A DNA stretch of 64,000 nucleotides from the NCBI RefSeq assembly GCF_001625305.1, contig NW_017803854.1, positions 5,101-69,100 of the forward strand. The letters run 5' to 3'. This DNA comes from Branchiostoma belcheri (taxonomy: Eukaryota > Chordata > Leptocardii > Amphioxiformes > Branchiostomatidae). A model generated the notes under the pieces. It was not told where the DNA came from. It made no database searches and saw nothing but the letters and a program-made list of their open reading frames with translations. Shown one piece after another: positions 32,616 to 42,092 of this stretch; the stretch's first letter is position 1; every line of letters begins with the position of its first letter. The translations under genes were made by a program, and so were the position numbers.

Positions 32616-35600
32616 TTAGTGTACCGTCCCCCAAAACTCACCTTCCTCAGACCTATCCTCCAAGGCGTCCCGTATGGTACTTTTCAACACTTCAGGCGAG
32701 TTGGAGTCTCTTTCCACGAAATAACAAATCTGAGGCTGTCTGAAGTGCGGCAACTTCAGATACTTCTCCAGCAATCTTGTCAGACGTATGACGGGAGTCT
32801 CCAAGTCCGCTGGTGCCGATTCTACCACTATCACGCCAACATACGCCGCTTTCTTAGAGACGTATTTCCTGTCTTTGACGTCTTGTACGATCGTTTTAAG
32901 CTCCGAGCGACAGCGATCGTCCGTCACGAAGGTGTAAGGGAAGATGAAGAGGACGCAGTCGAATCGCTCGATGACGAATCCGTTGCTAGGCTTACTGCCG
33001 AGAGTTCTGACGTGGCTTGCGATGTCAGTGACCTTTCTCTTCACCCGTTGTTGTCTCTCGCAGATCGTCGGGTTTTCTTCTCCTGCTTTCTTATCCTTTT
33101 TCTGAAAACAAGAAAGAAAAGAATTGAACAAGAAACTAGAAAGGTAACATTTTCAAGGCAAATGCCTAATGTTTACCTTTGGACATGCATGGCTGCTCTG
33201 TTAATTCTAGTCAAACACATTCACACACATGTATATGGTGACAGGAGTCTAAATGCCTACTATGAAATTGCAACATTATGTAACCAAACACCAGTTACCA
33301 TGGTGACAGCCGTCAACAAATGAGGCCATTGGCCACGTCAAAGGTCACTGTTTAGAGAAGAAGAGGAAGAGGAAGGAACTGAGAAAAATCAATGTTTTCC
33401 TTCGGTAGACATAACTAGAAAGGTAACTTTTTCAAAGCAAACGCATCATGTTTTCCTTCACATGGCACAGCTTAACAAACTACTGCTTTTGTTCTTTATT
33501 CTTACACAAACACGCTCATAGCAAATACATTATGTTTACCTACACATGGCCAAGCTATAACAAACAACTGCTCTGTTTATTCTTACTCAAACACGCTCAT
33601 ATATATGGTGATCATGCCGCCCCTCTTGAACTCAGTTCTACATGGCACTCGCAACATGATGTAACCCAACACTAGTTACCATGGTGACAGACGTCTGGTC
33701 CTGGTCATTGACCTTATTTGTTTCGAGAAGAAGAAGAGGAAGAAGAGGATAACAAATACATTTAGGACAAACCCCATATTCCGTGCCACACACATTCAAG
33801 ATACAAACGGACAATATGATAAAAGGGTAATGCCACAAAACAGCCGCTGGTCAAAGGCTTGGCCCATTTTGAACGAATTGAACATAAGGCCACAGTAAGT
33901 AAATTTATGGATGACATCCTCCGCAGACTCCAAATCTAATGCGATAGGGCGAAAAAAAACAAAGCGGGCAAAACAAGATTCTTCCATTTTTAAATTTTGA
34001 GGTCATAAGCCTTGTTACACAAGAATTGAGGTCAAGTTTACTGGATACCTAATGGTCTCCGAACCGATAGACAGTCACAACATATTTGCACATTTTCGGC
34101 ATGCTGACCACCGTCAGAGGGCAAAATAAGTTTTTTTTCCAAAATCGGGCGAAAATTAATGTCATCCATAAAACTGATTTGCGGTAGCCTAATCCCGTGG
34201 GAAAGACGCAGGTAGATTAACGTATAACTTCATAGGGCGGCTCGAAAATCCACTTTGAGTCGGTTCAACCCACGCAATGGTCGTAAGTAGCAGGGGTCAC
34301 TGAACTCTGACTTTAGTCAAACAGCCGGTGTTGAGCCAAATCCTTGAGCTGCCACATACGTGAGAGGTCAGGTGTTTAGGGATGGGTTAGGGTTAGGGTT
34401 GGTATTAGAGTTAGGGTTAGGCTTGGTATTAGAGTTAGGGTTAGGCTTGGTATTAGAGTTAGGGTTAGGATTGGTATTAGAGTTAGGGTTAGGCTTGGTA
34501 TTAGAGTTAGGGTTAGGCTTGGTATTAGAGTTAGGGTTAGGATTGGTACTAGAATTAGGGCTAGGGTTAGGGTTGGTATTAGAGTTAGGGTTAGTGTTGG
34601 TACTAGAGTTAGGGCTAGGGTTAGGGTTGGTATTAGAGTTAGGGTTAGGGTTGGTACTAGAGTTAGGGCTAGGGTTAGGGTTGGTATTAGAGTTAGGGTT
34701 AGGCTTGGTATTAGAGTTAGGGTTAGGCTTGGTATTAGAGTTAGGGTTAGGATTGGTATTAGAGTTAGGGTTAGGCTTGGTATTAGAGTTAGGGTTAGGC
34801 TTGGTATTAGAGTTAGGGTTAGTGTTGGTACTAGAGTTAGGGCTAGGGTTAGGGTTGGTATTAGAGTTAGGGTTAGTGTTGGTACTAGAGTTAGGGCTAG
34901 GGTTAGGGTTGGTATTTAGGGTTAGGGTTGGTCTTAGTTAGGGTTAGGGTTTTTTTATTATTATTTCAACATGCAAACAATACAATACATAGTGGTGACG
35001 CACTTAAGCAATATGCTTATATTCACGTCACCACTAGACATAAAAGGGTTGGGGTTAGTATTAGAGTTAGGATTAGGGTAAGGGTTAGAGTTGGGATCAT
35101 TGTTTAGCAGGGCTAGGTTTAGACTTACGATTGGAGTTAGGTTAGGCTTAGTCTCCCACATCACGACAAAACCCCTTGCCAGTCTCAGGTATATTGGAAG
35201 CCCCCAAGTAGTGTCGGAGTCATGTCTTTGGCAGGAGCATGTATATGGCTTGACACCGGTCGATAACGACAGTGACCCGCATAGCGGACGTATCCACGGA
35301 CGTACTATTTGTACTTTGGTTTCGTCTATTTTTAATTTACCCGGCCGAAAAGTAAATAAAATAGGTTCCCACCTGCGTGCGTTTACACACACTCTTTTTA
35401 CTAGAGACTGAAACAACTAAGCGAATAAAGATGTGAAAAAATATGACGGATAGCTTAATGAATTTCATGGATAAAGAAAGATTTTTAATTTTTCTACGTT
35501 TTGTGCGTTTTGTTGTCATTTATATCATACTTCAATCAATATTGCATCATATTTCAACAGTGAACCAAGGGACACACGTACTAATCCAATTTTGTTCACT

Positions 35601-38600
35601 TATAATTTCGGTCACTAAACCATTGTCGTCTAGTGGAACTGGGGATAGGTGACTCATTTAAAGCTCAGTATAGTATCAGCATACAAATGATATAGAACCA
35701 CAAAACATGTACATTCAATATGGGCCTTTCAGGACAATGCAATGTAGGAATATTTAAATTTCAAACCCATTACGTTAACATTAACCTGGTTCATCATTAA
35801 CAAATATTGCGCATACGTAGTTAAGACAACATTAACCTGGATGTATCATTAACAACTATTGCGCAATCATAACCTATGATCTGTGGACTGAGTGAAAACA
35901 TGCAGCGAACCGCGCCTTAGCCGGCCTTGTAAAAGTTGTATGTATGTATGGAAGGTCAACCAAACAACAACAGTGAAGACCATACGTTTGACTCTTTACA
36001 CCACACGATATATTAACAACTAGACGCTACTTGTAATCTCCAAGAAGATCCCTTTCGGTGGCAAAAAGACAGTATCAAATTGGCCAGGAAGTATCCATTG
36101 GCCAGAGAAGGTCGCCAGCCACCGACGGGTGGGGTTATACCCCCGTCACATTGTCGACGAGCTTCGGCCGTATTTGTCAATCGCCGAAAGATCGGCCGAT
36201 TTTGAGATCGACCGACGATCGTGCGTATTTTTGGCTTGAAAATCGTCGCGGTCACATTGTGCGAGGCTCGGGCGATCGCTTGGGAATACATCTATGATAA
36301 TGAAGTCCCTATGACATGGCAAGCAGATTAAGCAAGGCCAGTGTATCCACCTAAAGATGAATAGTTTGGACAATTTTTATGTTTGACCTGTCGTAATATT
36401 TTTTTAGCAAAGTAATGGAGCGGACTGGCAGAATGAAATAAAAATATAAACAGGAATTCTGTGAAAGATCCAACTCAAATACTACCACAAGAGCCACAAA
36501 TTAAAACTACCGTCTGGTTAACAAAACGACCACCTTTTTAACCAGACAGGAGTCGGCCGAAGCTCGCTCGACACACGGGCGTATGCCGCTCGAGTTACGG
36601 TCGACGATCTATCGATGCTCGCACGATCTCTAGACCATTCAACTAAAACGTACAACAAGACATAATGATTATCATTATATGAAAATCTTTTTATACACGT
36701 GTACCTGAACAAAGCTAATAAGATATATTGTTCTAAAACTTTGCCGGTATACTTCTGTCTAAAATAGTTTGAATCTTCCGGTAAACAAGATTATTAGTCA
36801 TTCAATGTCGACAAAGTAGACAGAGGTAAAAAGCCCCATGCAATATAAACTTCAACTAGTAAGTAATATCTATCACATGACGTTCTTGTGGGCGCCCTAA
36901 TAAAAAAGTCAACCTCATTCCAGAATGAACAAGTGTAAGCGTCAATTTACTATACAATCATCTGAAATAAGGCCACACACCTCCTAAAAGGACAAGAGTA
37001 AAGGATTTTATGTGCGTTCAATCAGTTGAGGTAAAAATCTAGGCATTTGGCCTTATATATTTAAAACCTCGTCATCTTTTTAAAGTGCTTTTGTTTATTA
37101 ATGAATGTTGATGTAACAAAAGGACAAAAAGGACGATTTTGTCTATTTTTTATACTTTCTCGTAAACATAACGTTAAGAGTCACTGGGACGTTGCTCCTG
37201 CAAACTTTACACAGTTTACTGTCAATGCAATCTCAAATAAATGTCACAGGTGCAGAATAAATAATAACTTCACAAGAGCTCGGCCGAGGCTCGTAGATCC
37301 TTCGTCCGACACTGGCGAGGTACGGAAGAGGGTCGTCCGAATATTTCTCGAAGCTCGCGCGAGGGTCGACCGTATTCAGCGACCGTCGCCCGATTTTCAA
37401 AGACGAAATACGGCCGAGACTCGTGGGATGTACGTCCGAATATCGGTCGACTCTCGGCCGCACAGGGACGAGCTACGGGCGAGCTACGCGCGAGCTGGAA
37501 ACGAGCTCTGCGACCTCAAAAATCGCCGGCGACTAGTCGCTGATGTTAAGAACACGTTTCGCGTGTCAGCGAGCTTCGGCCGACTCCAAAAAATCGCCGG
37601 CGATCCCGAAAATTCGCACGATGCTCGACGCAACATCGGGCGTACTACGGCCGTAAATGTCGTTTAGAGCTCGCCAACTAGTCGGCCGATCGATTTACGC
37701 GCAATGTGACGGGGGTATTATACCAAAAAAAACGGCCATATATAAAAAAAAGGTAACGATCATTCCCCCATAACCTCTGCTTGGAGAGTATCCAATTAGC
37801 TTTTATGAACACCGATCAGTGTATGCAAGGCCCCTCCCCTTTCTTTGCAGGTCTTCCGAAGGGGTCATGGATAATAGAATTTGGCAAAAATACACGGTTA
37901 ATAATTGACCAGGCAGAGAGTCGTGGTAAGGGTAAAATTTCACCTTAACTGCCCGTTCAAATGAACTCTATGGTGGCCTAACCCCTCTTGCAAATTATTG
38001 GCATTATTCTCCCTGTTGGACGAAATTTTACTACTAATATTTTGTCTAGGGAAGTCTTTACGACCACCTGTGAACAATTTTTCTACCGTCTGGCTCTGAT
38101 CTGAACCCTGTGGACAAAATATACCATATGTTCATCGAAGTGAATCCTACTGCACTTAATAAATACACACAACAAAGCAACAGTGTATATGAATACTATA
38201 TGGACCCACAGTCTTACTCTAGCCTGGATGCCAGGCTGTTTCCAGGGCTTAAACAGACCAGCTCAAGGGCCTACACAGGCCAGCTCCTCGGCTCCACGAC
38301 AAGCATGCCCCAAAGAAATTTTACCATAGAAAATGCTGGCTATTTTTAGTTAGGACATACGTTTGTTCCCTAAGGTTAGCCCACTGCCTGGCATGCTATG
38401 AGTCTAAAATCCAGGCTATCTAATCTCCTCCTCTCTGTAAGTGTAAAACCACTCATGATCAAGTGTCCGCTGGGGTGATAACACGCCGCGGACGGACACT
38501 TTGATACGGGCCGAGTTTCGCCACCTTCGGGTCAGATTCAGTAATGGACATGGAGCTCGTTATACAAACCAGATGCTTGGGGCAAGCTCTAGTCACACAC

Positions 38601-39091
38601 AACCGGTACGATACACCTTGGATGTTTTGTTTTTTTCGAATTCCGCGATGATCGTAGGTTTTCTAGGTTTGAGATTGGGAAGAGACGGTGGCAGTGGTTT
38701 AATGTTTAAACCATTACACATGCATGTTTCGTCTCAAATCTACGACGTACGTACGGTACAATCATTGCAGAAGACATTCCGAATTTACGTAATTAGACTA
38801 TAGCGCTAGTGTAGCCTGACCATGTATATGTATGTATATACAAGAGATTCCTGTGTACCTGTACGTACTTAACCCAGTGGGCATTTTTGTACAATAAAGG
38901 TCTTCATTCATTCATTGTAGGTGCACCGTCCCAAGTATACGTATGTGGCACCGAAGCCCTCAACATATGGGACCGAATATTTCTGATAGGCTTTGTCATA
39001 TAAAAACTCGTTATTCACAACACAAACTCACCTGTAATTTATCGAAGCCGCCCTCTACCAACAGTATCCCTCCGGTCCCTCCCTTTGCCAT
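32616..39091 (-). CDS. Two-exon gene, 181-residue protein of unknown function
   Basis: Exon 1 (39091-39032) has a strong Kozak context (ACCATGG). It codes 20 residues starting MAKGGTGGILLVEGG and leaves through CAG|GTGAG, phase 0. Exon 2 (33101-32616) follows a TTTTCTTTCTTGTTTTCAG acceptor, also phase 0, and runs 161 residues to a TAA. After a Lys/Arg-rich linker comes an alternating strand-helix pattern: hydrophobic DCVLFIFPYTFVT, a helix RCRSELKTIVQDV, then AAYVGVIVVES. This suggests a Rossmann- or TIR-like alpha/beta fold, but no catalytic signature is recognised. The C-terminus is acidic (SEEGEF). Exons between the two are not excluded, but the phases allow direct joining. The 5.9 kb intron holds three MITE/foldback insertions and a telomere-like array. 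Confidence 0.65.
33136..33760. repeat. ~270-300-bp unit with X-box-like site, copies 2 and 3
   Basis: Two tandem copies (33136-33415 and 33416-33760) of the unit at 31054-31330. Each keeps AACACnAGTTACCATGGTGAC. Copy 3 repeats its TTTACCT..CACATGGC block internally. Confidence 0.7.
33888..34189. mobile_element. Harbinger-like MITE, GGCCACAG ends, TAA TSD
   Basis: The left GGCCACAGTAAGTAAATTTA, then TGGATGACAT is inverted at the right (ATGTCATCCATAAA..GCGGTAGCC). TAA flanks both sides. It is inside the intron of the 181-residue gene. Confidence 0.75.
34376..35160 (+). repeat. Degenerate telomere-type tandem array
   Basis: About 24 units of TTAGGG-derived sequence, mainly 24 bp (TTAGGGTTAGGCTTGGTATT then AGAG) and 30 bp (with an extra TTAGGGCTAGGG). 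The variant units are interspersed in a higher-order pattern up to 34950, with looser copies at 35047-35160. Between them a hairpin (TAGTGGTGACG ... CGTCACCACTA, 34989-35037) interrupts. The G-rich strand is the plus strand. Open frames across it follow from unit lengths divisible by three and are not genes. Confidence 0.92.
35161..36033. other. Intronic sequence with a small tandem repeat
   Basis: At 35778-35870 a ~48-bp unit with TTAACCTGG, TCATTAACAA and TATTGCGCA occurs twice. Nothing else was recognised. Confidence 0.5.
36034..37790. mobile_element. Foldback element carrying a 1.58 kb CpG-rich TIR element
   Basis: The outer ends TAATCTCCAAGAAG and CTGCTTGGAGAGTA, with the usual family interior (ACAGTATCAAATTGGCCAGG; ACGGCCATATATAAAAA), are separated by an inserted element at 36140-37715. 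Its termini are CCCCCGTCACATTG and CAATGTGACGGGGG, with TA or TTA at the junctions. Both inner flanks are built from permuted words such as TCGGCCG, GAGCTCG, CGATCG and TCGTGCG. The 188-codon plus frame at 37101-37667 is produced by this word structure and is not a gene. Confidence 0.75.
38223..38417. mobile_element. TAGCCTGGATGCC-ended element
   Basis: It starts TAGCCTGGATGCCAGGCTGT and ends CCTGGCATGC..AATCCAGGCTA, like 24327-24508. No target duplication found. Confidence 0.5.
38510..38930 (+). repeat. Probable LINE 3' tail
   Basis: It ends ACAATAAAGGTCTTCATTCA with a short ATTC repeat, the form of CR1/L2 3' ends. No polymerase residues are legible. 38931-39031 is the end of the intron. 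Confidence 0.35.
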
Positions 39092-39320
39092 GGTGTTAAG
39101 GAGCGTTCGCTAGCGTCTCTGGAATCGGTGCTGCATCTGTGAGTGAGTGACTCGGCGTCTGTGTGTGTCTGCGTGTGTGTCTCCGCCCTCTGCCACAGTG
39201 CCGGGTTGTACTCTCGGTCTGCGGACCAAAGTGCATGCAGGGGAGTTTAATAGCTAGTAGTAGTGACGTAGTCGCCAAGGCCGCTGCCTCGGCGCGGGAC
39301 GCCCGTGCTTTAAAGGCGAC
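39092..39320 (-). promoter_or_regulatory. Probable promoter of the 181-residue gene
   Basis: The stretch upstream of the ATG at 39091 is GC- and CpG-richer than its surroundings (GCCTCGGCGCGGGACGCCCG at about 39286). No TATA box is apparent. A MITE begins 286 bp upstream of the start. Confidence 0.4.
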
Positions 39321-39376
39321 ATGCCGCAAAAATCGCCACAATATTACAACTGACGGGTCTCTTTCGTCATCGCTAA

Positions 39377-39785
39377 GGCCACAGCACGTAAATTTTATGG
39401 ATGACATCCTCCGCAGACTCTAAATCTAATGCGAGCGGGAGAAAAAAAAAACAAGGTGGGCCGAAAAAACAAGGTTCCTACAATTTAAAATTTTGACTCA
39501 GTCATTGTACAAATGGTTTTGATTCAGTAGGAACATCACTTATACACAGTCAGCATCACATATCACTGCATCAAAGTAAGAAACAAAACATTTAATCAGA
39601 GCCTTTTTGTCTCCTCTCTTCACGGTTATCTGCCATCCACCTTCCGGCATGGCAGCAGACATCTTTGCCCATTTTCGGCATGTTGACCACTGTCAGAAGG
39701 CAACAAAATTTCTTTTCTTTTTCCAAAACCAGGCGAAAATTACTGCGCGCGCTGATGTCATCCATAAAAATTACTTGCTGTGGCC
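39377..39785. mobile_element. Harbinger-like MITE, GGCCACAG ends
   Basis: GGCCACAGCACGTAAATTTT, then ATGGATGACATC at the left is inverted at the right (GATGTCATCCATAAA..TTGCTGTGGCC). TAA precedes and TTA follows. Same family as 33888-34189. 39786-40197 beyond it contains two copies of a TACATGT..GGGTTGACTTGG unit, each ending in a TGCTTGGAGATTAG-type terminus (39890, 40017). Confidence 0.7.
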
Positions 39786-40197
39786 TTACGGAGAGAATGA
39801 AGGAGACTCGACAGGTATTTAATACATGTCGGGTTGACTTGGAGACCGGGCTAACACCGTGGAAAAAATCCCACACATATCTACTTGGAGATTAGCTAAG
39901 GCCTACAATACATGTATATAGGATATAGTATAATACATGTATAGACAGATATATAATACATGTAGGGTTGACTTGGATACCGGGCTAACACTACTGAAAA
40001 AAATTCCACAAATATCTGCTTGGAGATTAGCTAAGGCCTTCTAAGAACGCATCAACGTGTTTTGCGCCCACATTTCGACTAGGGTTTCTCAGAAGAAGAG
40101 AAATCTCCAACACTCCAGTTGCTCGGACTACCAATCCCCGACATGATTCAATTATAAACGCGCCCACCTAAAGCAAGGCCTGCATGAGGGGTGGTGA

Positions 40198-40371
40198 TAA
40201 TCCTCTACCAGGCTTCGGGAGGAGGCTGGAAAGAGTATAGATCGGCCAAATAAAGAGATAGCATGCCGAGGGAGTTTGGTCGGCTGGGGAGAACAGTTTG
40301 CCAAACTGCTATCTCTCTATTTGGGCGATTTCTACTCTTTCCAGCCGCCTCCCGAAGCCTGGTAAAGGCTA
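40198..40371. mobile_element. Foldback element, CCTCTACCAGGC family
   Basis: CTCTACCAGGCTTCGGGAGG pairs with CCTCCCGAAGCCTGGTAAAG, and the arms continue through AAGAGTA and GGCCAAATA. The flanks do not give a clean duplication (GTGGTGATA at the left, GTGGTGATT six bases out at the right). A T1 fragment follows at 40420-40515. Confidence 0.8.
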
Positions 40372-40563
40372 GTGCACGTGGTGATTACGAATTATGCAAA
40401 ATTTTCACCGCTGATTCACACGCAATGCGTTGTAGCCACTTGGAATTTATCGTTAAGTGTAATCGAGAGGTTTCCTGAATTCAGCGCAATACGTAGCCAG
40501 CTCTCAAAGTTTAGCATAGAGTTTAGATCTAGAGTGTTGGCGGCCCCCTAAACCTTTTAAATC

Positions 40564-40768
40564 TAGTCTCTACCAGACTAACTACACTGGCTATATATAG
40601 GAGAATATTTGCCTGGTGAGTTTGGCCGCCTTGAAGGTTTGACTGGCCGCGCTTCCGAGGGAAAGAAACTACCTCCCCGCGGCCGGACTCCCTTTGCCCA
40701 TTTTACTCTCTTTTTTGCCGATCGAATCCTACTATCCGTATTCCCGTAGAAAGGCCTGGTGGAGGCTA
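40564..40768. mobile_element. Foldback element, TAGCCTCCACC family, inverted copy
   Basis: It starts TAGTCTCTACCAGACTAAC and ends GGCCTGGTGGAGGCTA, the reverse of 14052-14254. The flanks TTTTAAATC and TTTAAATTC agree at 7 of 9 positions. Confidence 0.85.
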
Positions 40769-40773
40769 TTTAA

Positions 40774-41240
40774 ATTCACACGCCGCTTTGTACGTTTCCG
40801 GATTTAAAAGGCGATCCCGTGCTGTTTCTCCACGTGCGTAATGACGTCATTCACGTCATTCACACGCGCAAACGGCTGGCAACGTCGACGCGTTATCAGT
40901 CACGTGACCTCACAGCTGTAATTATAGAACTTAGCAACCGGTACACTGCAGTAACGTAAATCTGATTTGAGGAAAAGAAACGCACGAGAAACATTTCGCA
41001 GTGGACATGCAGGTTTGTACTTAGCGATTCTTCGAGCAGGCTCCGTTTTGTCCTAAAACCTTTTAGATTCACATGCCGCTTTGTACGTTTCCGGATTAAG
41101 AAGATGACCCCATACCGTTTCCACACGTGCGTAATTGCGTCAATTGCGTCATTCACGTCATTCCCACGCGCAAACGGCTGGCAACGTCGACGCGATCTCA
41201 GTCACGTGACCTCCCAGCTGTAATAGAACTTAGCGACCGC
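40774..41240 (+). repeat. Tandem 290-bp duplication with CRE and E-box sites
   Basis: Two copies (about 40774-40940 and 41066-41240) share CCGCTTTGTACGTTTCCGGA, CACACGCGCAAACGGCTGG or its near-match, CAACGTCGACGCG, CAGTCACGTGACCTC and AGCTGTAAT. TGACGTCA (40842) and CACGTG boxes are conserved-looking. An upstream regulatory region is possible. Confidence 0.75.
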
Positions 41241-41340
41241 GTCATGTTGTCACGTATGTTTTTGCGGGTTTCCGGGGACTTTAGTTTCTCACATGTGTCT
41301 GGATGACGTAGGGATAGAAGGGAAGACGTAACTTAAGCGT

Positions 41341-41624
41341 ATGGCGGCTTTCAATGAAACTGTTCGACGAAACACAACAGTGGTTCGGTTATACGGTGTC
41401 TACTATACCAAAAAAAACAAGTGCTTTTAAAAAAAGCTGACATTTCAGCTGACGAAGGTTTTACTGCCGTTATTGAGGTAGAAGTTGTTGAAATGATATT
41501 ACCCAAGTTGATGAAATTGGTACGAGACCACTTAAAGAAGAAAATACATCTGATAAAAAAAGCAAAACAGCGGATGTTAAAAAGAAAATTTGAAAAACTC
41601 ATACGTCGGGACTTGAACAATTAG
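41341..41624 (+). pseudogene. Possible frame-broken ORF
   Basis: ATGGCGGC at 41341 opens a frame of 29 codons (MAAFNETVRRNTTVVRLYG...) that stops in an A-rich run. A second open frame from about 41421 continues with ADISADEGFTAVIEVEVVE and a Lys-rich helix to 41624. The two frames differ by an offset lying exactly at two poly-A runs, so a homopolymer miscall or a true frameshift could separate them. The end overlaps a direct repeat (41558/41638, AGCAAAACAGCG). No family recognised. Confidence 0.3.
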
Positions 41625-41673
41625 TTTTTGAGTGTTTAAAGCAAAACAGCGACTGCTAAAAAGAAAATTAAAA

Positions 41674-41738
41674 AAAGCTCCTCTCCGGGGATCGAACTCG
41701 CTATGTGCAAACCCCGCCACGTGCACCGCAAAAAAGAA
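41674..41738 (-). repeat. tRNA-derived SINE fragment
   Basis: On the minus strand this is the 3' half of the SINE at 42003-42090 (GTGCACGTGGCGGGGT, then AGTTCGATCCCCGG). It is cut by the assembly gap 41739-41758. Confidence 0.7.
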
Positions 41739-41758
41739 NNNNNNNNNNNNNNNNNNNN
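41739..41758. other. Assembly gap (20 N)
   Basis: It directly precedes a misplaced 55-bp segment and the mate-pair linker. Confidence 0.99.
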
Positions 41759-41863
41759 GTTTAAATTCTAAGGGACATACGAAGGGAAGAATCAAGTTAG
41801 AGCGGAGCAAAAAATCGTAAATAACTTCGTATAGCATACATTAATAACGAAAGTTAATAACGA
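41759..41863. other. Assembly artefact: misplaced read with a 454 loxP mate-pair linker
   Basis: 41759-41813 is a copy of 45799-45853. At 41821-41843 follow 23 bases exactly equal to loxP (ATAACTTCGTATA, GCATACAT, TA). The whole 41816-41863 equals the 42-base Titanium circularisation linker as I remember it, with six extra A residues, each extending an A run. Linker plus displaced segment is what a circularised ~4 kb fragment gives when read through its junction. Confidence 0.9.
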
Positions 41864-42002
41864 AAAAGAAAAATTAAAAAAAAAAAGAAAATTAAAAAAA
41901 ATTAAAAAAAGAAAAATTAAAAAAAAATTAATAAAAAAAAAGAAAAATTAAAAAAAAAAAGAAAATTAAAAAAAGAAAATTATAAAAAAATTATAAAAAA
42001 AA

Positions 42003-42090
42003 GTTCCTCACCGGGGATCGAACTCTCAATGTCTAGACCCCGCCACGTGCACCGCCACTCGTTTAGCAACTCTACTCGTTGAGCTATCTC
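42003..42090 (-). repeat. tRNA-derived SINE or tRNA pseudogene
   Basis: On the minus strand the polymerase III A box (TAGCTCAACGAGTAGAG, 42086-42070) and B box (AGTTCGATCCCC, about 42024-42013) are at tRNA spacing. A second partial copy lies at 41674-41738. Beyond the 3' end the minus strand is T-rich with AATTTTT runs (41870-42000 on plus is A-rich), an unusual tail shared by both copies. Confidence 0.7.
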
Positions 42091-42092
42091 GT

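Noticed and set aside
32253..33323. 356-codon plus frame
   Set aside because: It runs antisense to the well-supported exon 33101-32616 and through a foldback; it has no start context or domain.
34360..34941. 193-codon plus frame with LGLGLVLE-type repeats
   Set aside because: It is the translation of the telomere-like array; units of 24 and 30 bp keep the frame open by length alone.
37101..37667. 188-codon plus frame rich in Arg
   Set aside because: It lies inside the CpG-rich transposon and reflects its word composition.
39163..39423. Plus-strand ORF over the 39.1-39.4 kb GC-rich region
   Set aside because: It overlaps the likely promoter of the minus-strand gene and ends inside a MITE.
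41816..41863. Natural Cre/lox-type site or phage integration remnant
   Set aside because: The match extends to the commercial linker flanks and comes with a displaced read segment, so an artefact explains it better.
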